DNA of 64,000 bases from Flavobacteriales bacterium (GCA_947454525.1 CANGJM010000002.1:124001-188000), one strand, 5' to 3'; counted from the first letter of the stretch, positions 22,466 to 32,054 are shown. Made by a program: numbers and translations. The notes: generated from the sequence alone by a model not told the origin.

Positions 22466-23794
22466 GTGTTTCGTAAAATAAGCACCCTACTTTTACTTGC
22501 CGGCGCACTCGGATTAGTGCTTTTTCTGAAAAACATTCTTTTTCAGAAACCAACTCCTCCAAGATTAATTGATCGTCTGCCGACTGCTGATTTCATTGCT
22601 ACAGCAAATATTCTCGATTTAGCAAAGGAAACAAACGGGATGTTGCAATACAACAAGATCTCTGCACGCGATTTCACTACCTACGAATTTTTACTTGGAC
22701 AAGGTAAAATGTATGGAATTGATCTACAGCAAAACGTATATCTTTTCGGTAATGAGGATGGAAACATCGGTGCAATGGCGCACTTGAGTGATAGCTCCAA
22801 AATCATGGGTGGTATCGAGCGTTTGAAAAAGTTCGTGGATATTTCTGATTCCGTTTTTAATGACCACAAATACTATTACAATTTAGAGGATAAGTCCTAC
22901 CTGCATTATGGCGATGGCTACTTGTTTTTCTACAAAGGAAACGATTTTAAAACGGTCTTAGAGCAAGTCATCAGCGCACGTCACCTCGGTGTTCACAAGG
23001 ATTGGAAACGTTTCCTCGCACAAAAACAATTTAAAAATGAGCACCTCGTCATTTATTCGAATTGGGCCAAGTTGAAATCCTTGGGGATTGAAACGGCAAT
23101 GTTTGCACATGACAGTGACTCATCAAGCTTTAAATTGAAGAGCTATTTAAAAAAGACGAATCCACTCTATTTCAAGCGTAAGGAAAATGCCTTGAGTTAT
23201 GCTTCATCCTTTGGGACACAGCGCATGGTGGATGTTCATTTGGATATCGAAAAGTTCAAGGAAAATAAGGAAGATTCCATGTTTGTTCAATTCTCTAAAA
23301 TTGGCAAGCGCTTCGGTTTTCCTTTTGCTGAATTCATCCAAGCTTGGACTGGAGATTTGTGTTTCATCGAGGGTGGAATGCAAAAAGTAAAAGAACGATA
23401 CATTGAAACCGTATTGGATGAGGACTTTAATGAAGAAGAGGTCACACGTGAAAAAGAAGTATTGATTCCAACGTATTCAGCTATGATTTCCATGAATGAA
23501 TACGGTCAACTTTTCTTGAATAAACTCATGAGAAAAGGAATCCTCCGAAAAGAAGGCGAGGATTTTCGTTTCTTATTTTCTCCCATCTTGAAATTAAAGA
23601 AACTAGGGGATATCTATCAATTTTACTCGGGAACATCTGCTCCTAAATTAGTTCCGAGCACGAATAATCATGTGACTTGGACCAACAAGGGAACGAAGTA
23701 CTTCTTTAGCATCGATTCCTTAACACGAAACGAAGTTTTTGGAAGTCTCCAAATTCCTGTTCGACGCATCTTCCGCCGCAATAAATTGATTTAA
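22466..23794 (+). CDS. Membrane-anchored/secreted protein of unknown function, possibly a distant paralogue of the upstream gene
   Basis: GTG start, N-terminal hydrophobic segment; RLPTADFIATANILDLA...GIDLQQNVYLFGNEDGNIGAMAHL resembles the upstream protein's layout. Confidence 0.65.
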   Translation: MFRKISTLLLLAGALGLVLFLKNILFQKPTPPRLIDRLPTADFIATANILDLAKETNGMLQYNKISARDFTTYEFLLGQGKMYGIDLQQNVYLFGNEDGNIGAMAHLSDSSKIMGGIERLKKFVDISDSVFNDHKYYYNLEDKSYLHYGDGYLFFYKGNDFKTVLEQVISARHLGVHKDWKRFLAQKQFKNEHLVIYSNWAKLKSLGIETAMFAHDSDSSSFKLKSYLKKTNPLYFKRKENALSYASSFGTQRMVDVHLDIEKFKENKEDSMFVQFSKIGKRFGFPFAEFIQAWTGDLCFIEGGMQKVKERYIETVLDEDFNEEEVTREKEVLIPTYSAMISMNEYGQLFLNKLMRKGILRKEGEDFRFLFSPILKLKKLGDIYQFYSGTSAPKLVPSTNNHVTWTNKGTKYFFSIDSLTRNEVFGSLQIPVRRIFRRNKLI

Positions 23795-24798
23795 ACTTCG
23801 GACGCTTGAGCAAAGTGAAATTCGTCTGCGTGCGCTTGAATGTAATTCAGTATACCAGAGATTTCATCTAAATCATAACTAGAAACGAGTTTCGTTCGGT
23901 ATTCCTTGAAATGTGAAATTCCTTTAAAGTAATTCGTGTAATGACGCTTCATCTCATTGATTCCGAGCTGCATTCCTTTCCATTTGATGCTCATTTCGAG
24001 GTGATCTCGACAGGCTTGTACGCGATCTTGGATGCTTGGTCCGGCTAGGTGCGTACCAGTCGCCATAAAATGTTTGATTTCATTAAACACCCAAGGATAG
24101 CCAATACTTGCGCGTCCAATCATGATGCCATCGACCCCATAGCGATTTTTGTATTCTAGTGCTTTTTCCGGTGAGTCAATGTCGCCATTTCCAAAAACAG
24201 GAATGCGCATGCGCGAATTGTTTTTCACTTCCCCAATTAAGGTCCAGTCTGCTTCACCTTTGTACATCTGCTTGCGTGTACGTCCGTGAATGGAAATCGC
24301 TTCAATTCCGATATCCTGTAATCTTTCTGCCGTTTCCACCACATATTTAGTATCGTCATCCCATCCCAAACGCGTTTTAACCGTAACTGGAAGCGATGTT
24401 GCTTTCACAATTGCTTCCGTCATGCGAACCATCTTCGGGATATCTTGCAAAAGTCCTGCACCAGCGCCCTTACAAGCTACTTTCTTTACTGGACAACCAT
24501 AATTGATGTCTAATAAATCAGGTTTCACTTGATCGATGATTTCAGCACATTGAATCATGCTTTCGATGTCCGAACCAAAAATCTGAATCCCAATCGGACG
24601 CTCGTATTCAAAAATATCTAATTTCTGAACACTTTTTGCTGCATCGCGAATCAGTCCCTCGGAGGAAATGAATTCGGTATACATTAAGTCAGCGCCGTGT
24701 TGCTTGCAGAGTGCACGAAAAGGTGGGTCACTCACATCCTCCATTGGAGCAAGTAAAAGCGGAAATTCACCTAATTCTATGTTGCGAATTTTTACCAT
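23791..24798 (-). CDS. dusB: tRNA-dihydrouridine synthase (DusB-like)
   Basis: LLAPMEDVSDPPFRALCKQHGADLMYTEF, DINYGCPVKKV, HGRTRKQMYKG, GIMIGRA. Confidence 0.93.
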   Translation of the reverse strand: MVKIRNIELGEFPLLLAPMEDVSDPPFRALCKQHGADLMYTEFISSEGLIRDAAKSVQKLDIFEYERPIGIQIFGSDIESMIQCAEIIDQVKPDLLDINYGCPVKKVACKGAGAGLLQDIPKMVRMTEAIVKATSLPVTVKTRLGWDDDTKYVVETAERLQDIGIEAISIHGRTRKQMYKGEADWTLIGEVKNNSRMRIPVFGNGDIDSPEKALEYKNRYGVDGIMIGRASIGYPWVFNEIKHFMATGTHLAGPSIQDRVQACRDHLEMSIKWKGMQLGINEMKRHYTNYFKGISHFKEYRTKLVSSYDLDEISGILNYIQAHADEFHFAQASEV

Positions 24799-25889
24799 TA
24801 TTTTTGAAAGTATTCGGGACGATTTGTTTCTAAAACTTTCAAGTAATTTTTGAGTTGTTGCTCGTTGGAAGATTTTAAAATCATCAGCATGTGCTCAGAT
24901 TCAACCACGATGTAATCGTTTAATCCATCTAACAAAACCAATTTGTCTTTAGGTACGTTGACCAAGCAATTACTTGAATCAAAAGCAAACACATTGTCTC
25001 CAATAATCGAATTTGCTTCGTTATCTTTTGGCAAGTGTTCGGTTAAACTTCCCCAGGTTCCAAGGTCACTCCAGTCGAAATCCGAAAGGACAACAGAAAC
25101 ATTTTTAGCATGTTCCATTACCGCGAAGTCGATGGAGATATCCTCACATTGATCAAAGGCTTGGTATAAAAAGTCTGTTTCTTTTGTCGTTCCATAGGCA
25201 CTCGTGTCCGTCATGAAAATCTCGTGAAGCATTGGTTGGAATTTGTGTAAAGCATCTAGAATCACATCAGCACGCCAAACAAAAATACCTGCGTTCCAAT
25301 AAAAGTTTTTCGCGTCTAAAAATTGTTGCGCGGTTTCCACATTTGGTTTTTCGCGAAACTGTATCACTTCTGTTGCTTGTCCCTTTTGAACCCCGCTACT
25401 TAAGTCAAACTCAATGTATCCATATCCGGTATCGGGACGACTCGGCTCAATACCAAGAGTAACTAGGTGTTTTTTATCATTAGCCACCGTAATCGCAGTG
25501 GAAATGATTTCTTGAAACCTCGTTTCGTTCACGATGAGGTGATCGGACGGAGAGATGATCAATGTAGCATCTGGATTACTTGCATGAATCTTGGCAGCTG
25601 CGTATGCGATACACGGCGCGGTGTTTTTACGCATTGGTTCGCACAAAATTTGCTCGAAACTTAATTCAGGAAGTTGTTCCTTTACTAATTCGCGGTACGA
25701 AGTATTTGTTAAAATATAGATGTGTTCGGATGGAACAGATTTCAACATTCGCTCGAATGTCAAGCGTAATAATGATTTACCGATTCCAAGTACATCAAGG
25801 AATTGTTTCGGTTTTTGAGGTGTGGACATTGGCCAAAAACGACTCCCAACGCCACCTGCCATGATTAGTCCGTAATTATTTGTGCTCAT
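24798..25889 (-). CDS. manC: Mannose-1-phosphate guanylyltransferase
   Basis: IMAGGVGSRFWPMSTPQKPKQFLDVLG, SPSDHLI, FREKPN, WNAGIFVW. Confidence 0.92.
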   Translation of the reverse strand: MSTNNYGLIMAGGVGSRFWPMSTPQKPKQFLDVLGIGKSLLRLTFERMLKSVPSEHIYILTNTSYRELVKEQLPELSFEQILCEPMRKNTAPCIAYAAAKIHASNPDATLIISPSDHLIVNETRFQEIISTAITVANDKKHLVTLGIEPSRPDTGYGYIEFDLSSGVQKGQATEVIQFREKPNVETAQQFLDAKNFYWNAGIFVWRADVILDALHKFQPMLHEIFMTDTSAYGTTKETDFLYQAFDQCEDISIDFAVMEHAKNVSVVLSDFDWSDLGTWGSLTEHLPKDNEANSIIGDNVFAFDSSNCLVNVPKDKLVLLDGLNDYIVVESEHMLMILKSSNEQQLKNYLKVLETNRPEYFQK

Positions 25890-26508
25890 ATTTTTCGATT
25901 AATTCAACGGTTGCAAGTGCATGAACTAAATAAGGTTTCCCCGTTTTTAATTCGGTACAAAGATAACGACTTCTGCGCAGTAAGCCTTTCTCGAATGATT
26001 TTCCATTCAAATGAAACATGCTTTTGTGCGGAATTTCTTCTAAAGTTGTCCCGGGGGACTTATCGTAGAGCTTTAAGGTGCGACTCAATTGGATGTCGGT
26101 ACACGAGGAAGCTTTCGTATTAGTGAAATTTTTCCACAGTGCTTTTTCCACATCTGCGGGCAATTCCTTACTGACCAAAATAGGTTCCATTAAGCGACGG
26201 TACGCCTGTTTCCACTCCATTCCATGTGCTTGAATACGGTGTCCATGATCGCGAAAAGCTTCTAAATGAGCTAATTCATGGATTGCAGTGACGAGGAATG
26301 AGAATTTATTCAAATCACCGTTGACGGTAATCGTCGGTTTTTCTTCTCCGGCCTTCACGCGGAAGTCCCCGAGTTTGGTGCTTCTTCCGGGAACGATTTT
26401 AAACTTGACTTTAGCGGAAAGAATTAAATCCGTCAGGTATTCCGTAAAAACTTCCGGAGCGAAACGATTCAACGTTTCAATAAATTGTTCTCTTTTTGAA
26501 TTCGACAC
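25876..26508 (-). CDS. SprT-like zinc metallopeptidase domain protein
   Basis: FLVTAIHELAHLEAF (HExxH) and SprT-like context. ORF track start is 26526; a -7 box at 26512-26519 lies inside that extension, so GTG at 26508 is likely. Confidence 0.78.
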   Translation of the reverse strand: MSNSKREQFIETLNRFAPEVFTEYLTDLILSAKVKFKIVPGRSTKLGDFRVKAGEEKPTITVNGDLNKFSFLVTAIHELAHLEAFRDHGHRIQAHGMEWKQAYRRLMEPILVSKELPADVEKALWKNFTNTKASSCTDIQLSRTLKLYDKSPGTTLEEIPHKSMFHLNGKSFEKGLLRRSRYLCTELKTGKPYLVHALATVELIEKYEHK

Positions 26509-26511
26509 AAA

Positions 26512-26519
26512 CAAAGTTA
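26512..26519 (-). promoter_or_regulatory. -7 box TAACTTTG 3 nt upstream of GTG
   Basis: Exact TAnnTTTG on the minus strand. Confidence 0.45.
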
Positions 26520-26580
26520 AAAACAAAATGAAAGCAAAATCACCTTACACCACCTTGGAAAATATCCTTAACTTAGCTTC

Positions 26581-27324
26581 GTGAAATTATTACAAAATAT
26601 AGGGAAGTACACATTGATGTTGACCATGGTTTTCACCAAACCAAAAAAATGGAAAATATTCTTATCGCGCTTAATCAATGAACTCGAAAACATTGGCATT
26701 AGTTCCCTGCCGATTGTTGCTTTGATGTCCACTTTTATTGGAGGTGTTATTGCCTTGCAAACGGCTTCGAGTATGTCCAATCCACTTTTGCCAAAATACA
26801 CGGTAGGATACATTACGCAATCAAGTACCATTTTAGAATTTTCACCAACGATTATTTCCTTGATTCTTGCAGGGAAAGTTGGTTCAAATGTCGCATCCGA
26901 AATTGGCACCATGCGTGTGACCGAACAAATTGACGCCCTGGAAATTATGGGAGTAAATTCCTTGAATCATTTAGTCTTGCCGAAAATCATTGCCGCAATC
27001 TTGTTTTTTCCAGTTCTCATTATTTTCTCCATGACCTTAAGTATGTTGGGTGGATGGATGGCCTTGATGATTACCGATCTAACGACAACAGAAACATATG
27101 TATTAGGATTACGTGCATTTTTTAATCCATTTCACATCACCTACGCTTTAACAAAAACAGTCGTGTTTGGATTTTTAATTGTTTCTGTTTCTTCGTTCTA
27201 CGGTTATTATGTAAAAGGAGGTTCAATCAATGTTGGACAAGCTTCTACACAGGCTGTTGTCAGTAGCAGCGTTGCGATATTAGTAGCCAACTTAATTCTC
27301 ACACAATTATTATTGTTGTCATGA
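26581..27324 (+). CDS. mlaE: MlaE-family ABC transporter permease
   Basis: SLPIVALMSTFIGGVIALQTA, LAGKVGSNVASEIGTMRVTEQIDALEIMGVN. Confidence 0.9.
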   Translation: MKLLQNIGKYTLMLTMVFTKPKKWKIFLSRLINELENIGISSLPIVALMSTFIGGVIALQTASSMSNPLLPKYTVGYITQSSTILEFSPTIISLILAGKVGSNVASEIGTMRVTEQIDALEIMGVNSLNHLVLPKIIAAILFFPVLIIFSMTLSMLGGWMALMITDLTTTETYVLGLRAFFNPFHITYALTKTVVFGFLIVSVSSFYGYYVKGGSINVGQASTQAVVSSSVAILVANLILTQLLLLS

Positions 27325-28088
27325 TTGAGGTTAAAAATGTCATGAAATCATTTAACGGACAGCAAGTTTTGTCCGATATTAACCATCAATTTGAAACGGG
27401 AAAAGTCAATTTGATTATCGGTCAATCCGGACAAGGGAAATCAGTATTAGCGAAATGCATAGTTGGTTTATATGAAGTCGATGAAGGTCAAATTTTGTTT
27501 GACGGAAGAAATTTCACCGATATGGAACGCTTTGAACGAAGTCAAATTCGCGAGGAAATCGGTATGTTGTTTCAAGGAGTAGCCTTGTTTGACTCTTTAA
27601 CTGTGGAGCAAAACATCATGTTTCCATTGACGATGTTCACTAACATGACGAAAGGAGAAATGCAAAAACGTGTTGATTTTTGTCTGGATCGTGTCAACTT
27701 AAGCGGACGTAATAAATTGTTTCCAGCCGAATGTAGTGGAGGAATGCAAAAACGTATTGGCATTGCACGGGCGATTTCGATGAATCCAAAATACTTGTTT
27801 TGTGATGAACCAAATTCAGGTTTAGATCCGAAAACTTCCATCGTTATTGATGGCTTAATTAAGGACATTACTGCCGAATTCAACATGACAACGGTGGTGA
27901 TTACGCATGACATGAACAGTGTGATAGAAATTGGACAAAGCATCCTTTTCATTCACCAAGGAAAGAAATGGTGGAGTGGAGATAAAAATTCTATCCTCAC
28001 AACAGATAATCCTGAAATCCTCAGTTTTGTGTATGCATCTGAATTTATGAAAGAAATTCGGTCCATCATGCAGGAAAAAAGAACATAA
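27321..28088 (+). CDS. mlaF: MlaF-family ABC transporter ATP-binding protein
   Basis: Walker A GQSGQGKS, signature CSGGMQKRIGIARAI, Walker B YLFCDEPNSGLDP; 4-bp overlap with the permease. Confidence 0.92.
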   Translation: MIEVKNVMKSFNGQQVLSDINHQFETGKVNLIIGQSGQGKSVLAKCIVGLYEVDEGQILFDGRNFTDMERFERSQIREEIGMLFQGVALFDSLTVEQNIMFPLTMFTNMTKGEMQKRVDFCLDRVNLSGRNKLFPAECSGGMQKRIGIARAISMNPKYLFCDEPNSGLDPKTSIVIDGLIKDITAEFNMTTVVITHDMNSVIEIGQSILFIHQGKKWWSGDKNSILTTDNPEILSFVYASEFMKEIRSIMQEKRT

Positions 28089-28124
28089 TTTTCCCTCGAT
28101 ACTTTCATTTTAGAAAATTAACTT

Positions 28125-28132
28125 TATCTTTG
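28125..28132 (+). promoter_or_regulatory. -7 box TATCTTTG upstream of tRNA-Leu
   Basis: Exact TAnnTTTG; tRNA begins 64 nt downstream. Confidence 0.55.
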
Positions 28133-28196
28133 CAACCCAACAAGAAAGAAATTTCGAATGGGCGCGGGTAAACGATCCCGATGTTTTATTAGAATT

Positions 28197-28278
28197 GCGG
28201 ATGTGGTGAAATTGGTAGACACGCCAGACTTAGGATCTGGTGCCGAGAGGTATGCGGGTTCGAGTCCCTCCATCCGCA
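28197..28278 (+). tRNA. tRNA-Leu (anticodon TAG)
   Basis: 7-bp acceptor GCGGATG/CATCCGC, anticodon arm CCAGA-CTTAGGA-TCTGG, variable arm TGCCGAGAGGTA, T-loop GGTTCGAGTCC; CCA not encoded. Confidence 0.95.
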
Positions 28279-28280
28279 CA

Positions 28281-28313
28281 AAAGGTCTCGTTGGTAACGA
28301 GGCCTTTTTTTTT
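28281..28313 (+). terminator. Rho-independent terminator after tRNA-Leu
   Basis: AGGtCTCGTT-GGT-AACGAGgCCT followed by T8-9. Confidence 0.85.
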
Positions 28314-28340
28314 AACATAAATTGATAAAAACACAACAAA

Positions 28341-29693
28341 ATGAACATTACTCGTCAAGAAGTAGATGCACAGAATGCTGTACTTAAAGTGAACATTGCT
28401 CCGGCTGATTACCAAGGAAAAGTGAAAGCTTCTTTGGAGAAATATAGAAAAACAGCGAAAATCCCAGGATTTCGCCCAGGAAATATTCCAATGGCACTTA
28501 TCCAAAAACAAGTTGGAAAGTCCGTTTTAGCTGAAGAGTTAAATAAATTGACGAACGATGCTTTGTACAGATACATCTCTGAGGAGAAATTGGAAATTCT
28601 AGGAAATCCAATTCCGAAAGAAGATGAAGGAATGACAGGAAGCTTCGAACAACCTGAAAATTTTGAATTTTCATTTGAAATTGGTTACAGTCCATCTTTT
28701 GAATTACCAATTAACGCGAAATCAAAATTCGATTACGCAACAGTGAAAATCGATAAAGACTTAATCAATAAACAAGTAGAAGATTTACGTCGCCGTTACG
28801 GTAAATTGGTTTCTTCTGATGCGGTTGGTGACAAGGATATGGTCATGGGTAAATTCGAGGAGAAAGAGGCGGATGGATCTGTAAAAGCAGATGGAATCAG
28901 TCACTCCTCTACCATTTCTATGGAATTCCTAGAAAATAAAGCGGGAATCAAATCATTGAAAGGAAAGAAAGTAAATGAAGTCATTGACTTGGATCCTAAA
29001 AATGTCTCTAAAGACGATAAAGATTGTGCAGCGTTGTTGGGAATTACCGAAGAACAAGTTGCTGGATTAACATCAAACTTTCAATTTACCATTGCCGATG
29101 TGAAACGCATGGAAATGGCGGATTTAAATGAAGAACTATATACGAAGTTATTCGCGGAAGAAGTGAAAACGGAGGAAGAGCTTCACGCACGTATCTCTGC
29201 TGATTTGACACGTATGTTCGCTGAGGATACTGACCGAATCTTTACACGTAACGTTTACAATCACTTGGTGAACGAAACAAAAATGACCTTGCCAGAAGCA
29301 TTTTTGAAAAGATGGATTCGTGTTTCTTCCGAGAAACCAGTAACGGAAGAAGATATCGATGCGGAATTTGATGCGTATTTGAAATCATTGAAATGGCAGT
29401 TGATTCAAACCCGTATTTTTAAGGACAACAACATCCAATTGACAAACCAAGAAGTGATGGATTTCACGAAAAGTTTATTAGTTGGAAACTATGCACAATA
29501 TGGACTTCCAGCTCCTGACGATCAAGAATTGACTGAAACAGCTGCGCGTTTGTTGCAAAACAAAGAGCAAGTAAATGGTATTTATGACCGTTTGGCTGAA
29601 CAAAAATTAACTGATTTCTTCAAGACAGCAGTGAACTTGGTGAAAAAAGAAGTGAAATACGATGACTTCATTAAATTGGCATCTGCACAATAA
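28341..29693 (+). CDS. tig: Trigger factor
   Basis: N-terminal ribosome-binding motif IPGFRPGNIP; full-length trigger factor layout. Confidence 0.92.
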   Translation: MNITRQEVDAQNAVLKVNIAPADYQGKVKASLEKYRKTAKIPGFRPGNIPMALIQKQVGKSVLAEELNKLTNDALYRYISEEKLEILGNPIPKEDEGMTGSFEQPENFEFSFEIGYSPSFELPINAKSKFDYATVKIDKDLINKQVEDLRRRYGKLVSSDAVGDKDMVMGKFEEKEADGSVKADGISHSSTISMEFLENKAGIKSLKGKKVNEVIDLDPKNVSKDDKDCAALLGITEEQVAGLTSNFQFTIADVKRMEMADLNEELYTKLFAEEVKTEEELHARISADLTRMFAEDTDRIFTRNVYNHLVNETKMTLPEAFLKRWIRVSSEKPVTEEDIDAEFDAYLKSLKWQLIQTRIFKDNNIQLTNQEVMDFTKSLLVGNYAQYGLPAPDDQELTETAARLLQNKEQVNGIYDRLAEQKLTDFFKTAVNLVKKEVKYDDFIKLASAQ

Positions 29694-29715
29694 ATGTAGT
29701 TTTAGTGATAAATTT

Positions 29716-29748
29716 AAAAGGGTTGAACGAACGTTCAGCCCTTTTTTT
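29716..29748. terminator. Terminator after tig
   Basis: AAAGGGTTGAAC-GAAC-GTTCAGCCCTTTTTTT, bidirectional A/T tracts between convergent genes. Confidence 0.85.
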
Positions 29749-30670
29749 ATTTCCAGTCTAGGACTTGAAGCTGCTTGAGTTTCGTTGCTTGTCCATATGT
29801 AAATTGAATACTTCGCGCTAATGCCTCAATGCCTTGCATCTTTCCAGTTCGATTGGAACTTAATGCAATGATTTCTCTTGCCGGGGATGCCTGTAAGTCA
29901 CGAATGGTCTTGATTCCACGCTTCTGAATTTCCGTTAATGGAAAATTACTTGGAATCAAGGTGTAGCCTCCATGACGGTCAACCATTTCCATGATGAGTG
30001 GAAGGTTTCCTCCCTCATAGTTCCATGCGTTTTCATCAACCGTTTTTTTCAGTTGGCAAAAATGGACCATTTGAGTGCGTAAGCAATTACCTTGATTGAG
30101 GAGCCAGGGATGCATTTCTTGTAAATCCGACATTTGAATGCTTTCATCTGTCACACTTGGTGCGTAAATGTAAATCTCCTCTTGATACAAGGGAATTGTG
30201 CGTAGTCGAGCATCCATGTGTGGGCCAGCAATAATACCGAGGTCGAGTTCCTTTCGTTCCATCGCCTCCAAAACATCAACCGTTTTGAGTTCGTGTATGC
30301 TCAGTTTTAATTCGTCAAAAGTCGATTGCCACTCGCCGAAAAGTTGAGGAATCAAATAGCTGGCAACGGTTGGAATGATGCCCAAACGAATTTCCTCCTT
30401 GATTTTTCCTTTCAATTGATCGGATAAATACTTGATTTTTTCCGTTTCACTTAAAATTTCACGTAGAATCGGCAATAAACGAATACCAGCTGGAGTCAGG
30501 CGAAGTGGATTAGAATCTCGGTCAAAAACCAAGTATCCCAATTGTTCTTCTGCCTTCTTAATTTGCATAGAAAGCGTAGGCTGCGTGACAAAACAGCGCT
30601 CACTCGCTCGTTGGAATTGTTGTTCCTCACTGAGAACAACGATATACTGCATTTGTTGGATGGATATCAT
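29747..30670 (-). CDS. oxyR: LysR-family hydrogen-peroxide sensor OxyR
   Basis: LysR HTH (MQYIVVLSEEQQFQRASERCFVTQPTLSMQIKKAEEQLG) and redox Cys pair in LLNQGNCLRTQMVHFC (spacing as in GHCLRDQALGFC). ORF track start 30799 is upstream of the -7 box; ATG 30670 preferred. Confidence 0.88.
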   Translation of the reverse strand: MISIQQMQYIVVLSEEQQFQRASERCFVTQPTLSMQIKKAEEQLGYLVFDRDSNPLRLTPAGIRLLPILREILSETEKIKYLSDQLKGKIKEEIRLGIIPTVASYLIPQLFGEWQSTFDELKLSIHELKTVDVLEAMERKELDLGIIAGPHMDARLRTIPLYQEEIYIYAPSVTDESIQMSDLQEMHPWLLNQGNCLRTQMVHFCQLKKTVDENAWNYEGGNLPLIMEMVDRHGGYTLIPSNFPLTEIQKRGIKTIRDLQASPAREIIALSSNRTGKMQGIEALARSIQFTYGQATKLKQLQVLDWK

Positions 30671-30686
30671 ATAAATAAAATCTATG

Positions 30687-30694
30687 CAAATATA
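30687..30694 (-). promoter_or_regulatory. -7 box TATATTTG upstream of oxyR
   Basis: Minus-strand exact TAnnTTTG. Confidence 0.45.
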
Positions 30695-30818
30695 AAAAGT
30701 ATTGAAGAAATATATGGTTTTTACCTCCGTAACTTTGTTCCACAAAAAAAGCAAGAGAAATAGCAAATGGTTGCATTTTTTAACACCAACATGTAACAAC
30801 GATCAAACCTTTTAGCTT

Positions 30819-30826
30819 TAACTTTG
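30819..30826 (+). promoter_or_regulatory. -7 box TAACTTTG upstream of peroxiredoxin
   Basis: Exact TAnnTTTG 32 nt before ATG; a second TAACTTTG at 30730-30737. Confidence 0.5.
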
Positions 30827-30858
30827 TAGTAGTATTAGTAACTAATTAAATTAAGTAT

Positions 30859-31479
30859 ATGTCAACATTTGTAGGAAAGCAATTTCCAGACGTAACTGTC
30901 AAAGCAATCGATGAAATGGGTGATGCATTTCAAATCAATGTCCTTCAACAAGCAATCGACAACAAGAAAAAAGTTGTTTTATTTTGGTATCCAAAAGATT
31001 TCACGTTCGTTTGTCCTACGGAAATTCATGCATTTCAAGAAGCAGCTGCTGAGTTCGCGAAAAGAAATACAATCGTTATCGGAGCTTCTTGTGACACAGC
31101 TGAGGTTCATTTTGCTTGGTTAAACACATCAAAAGACAATGGTGGAATCGAAGGTGTGAAGTTTCCAATTATCGCAGATTCTACGCGTAATTTAGCAATG
31201 GAATTAGGCATCTTGGATTACGACATGTTCGACGAAGATTCAGTTGGTGATAACGTACCTTACCGTGCTACTTATTTGTTAGACGAGACTGGAATGGTAT
31301 TCCACGAATCAATCAATCACTTCCCTGTTGGACGTAATGTTCAAGAGTACATCCGTTTGATCGATGCATTTACACATGTTCAACAACATGGTGAGGTTTG
31401 TCCAGCAAACTGGGAAGAAGGAAAAGATGCAATGAATGCAACTCGTACTGGCGTTGCGGATTACTTAAGCAAACACTAA
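30859..31479 (+). CDS. Typical 2-Cys peroxiredoxin (Prx1/AhpC group)
   Basis: FVCPTEIHAF peroxidatic Cys, HGEVCPANW resolving Cys. Confidence 0.95.
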   Translation: MSTFVGKQFPDVTVKAIDEMGDAFQINVLQQAIDNKKKVVLFWYPKDFTFVCPTEIHAFQEAAAEFAKRNTIVIGASCDTAEVHFAWLNTSKDNGGIEGVKFPIIADSTRNLAMELGILDYDMFDEDSVGDNVPYRATYLLDETGMVFHESINHFPVGRNVQEYIRLIDAFTHVQQHGEVCPANWEEGKDAMNATRTGVADYLSKH

Positions 31480-31485
31480 GAAATC

Positions 31486-31800
31486 GTGTTTACGGAATTA
31501 ACAGAAGATCATTTGGATCAACTTTTGGCGAGCAACGCTAAAGTAATGGTACAATATGGCGCGACATGGTGCGGGAATTGCAAAATTACCAAGCCGAAAT
31601 TCAAACGCATGGCGGAGGAAAATGAAGGCATTGAGTTTTACTACATCGATGCGGAAAAACTTCCAAATTCCCGTCAATTTGCGAATGTAAGCAACTTGCC
31701 AACTTTTGCTGGGTTCGTGAACGGAGCTTTAGTAAAAGAAGCGCAAGGAAATAAAATAGAAACCATTCAAGAAGTTTTAAATGCGGTTACCAGTCATTAA
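31486..31800 (+). CDS. Thioredoxin-family protein with CGNC active site
   Basis: GTG start; YGATWCGNCKITKPKFKRMAEE. Confidence 0.88.
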   Translation: MFTELTEDHLDQLLASNAKVMVQYGATWCGNCKITKPKFKRMAEENEGIEFYYIDAEKLPNSRQFANVSNLPTFAGFVNGALVKEAQGNKIETIQEVLNAVTSH

Positions 31801-32035
31801 ACACATCGTCGAATTCATTGAGAACAATGATGAAGACTACGTTATTGAAACCATGGAAACACTCGAGAATTTAATTGAGGCTCCAGGAATTAAGGACGAA
31901 GAATTGGATGTAATCGGCGAATTATTGTCGAATTATTCTGGCGCATTAGAAGTGCATAAGGACATTCAAACCGGGACAGCGAAAAGAGATGCGTTAAATG
32001 CATTTATGAAGCGCGTAACAGGTTCGATTGACTAA
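31781..32035 (+). CDS. Small acidic protein (DUF6952-like) coupled to thioredoxin gene
   Basis: 84 aa, overlaps the thioredoxin ORF by 20 bp; MRLPVIKHIVEFIENNDEDYVIETMETLENLIEA. Confidence 0.75.
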   Translation: MRLPVIKHIVEFIENNDEDYVIETMETLENLIEAPGIKDEELDVIGELLSNYSGALEVHKDIQTGTAKRDALNAFMKRVTGSID

Positions 32036-32054
32036 ACTTGAATCAATGTATGTG

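Noticed and set aside
28164-28181. CGGG-N8-CCCG hairpin in the tRNA-Leu 5' leader
   Set aside because: Four-base stem only; likely chance in a processed leader.
28124-28511. Minus-strand ORFs across the tRNA (proteins containing MEGLEPAYLSAPDPKSGVSTNFTT and CADGGTRTRIPLGTRS)
   Set aside because: These are the familiar spurious translations of the antisense strand of a tRNA gene, here tRNA-Leu.
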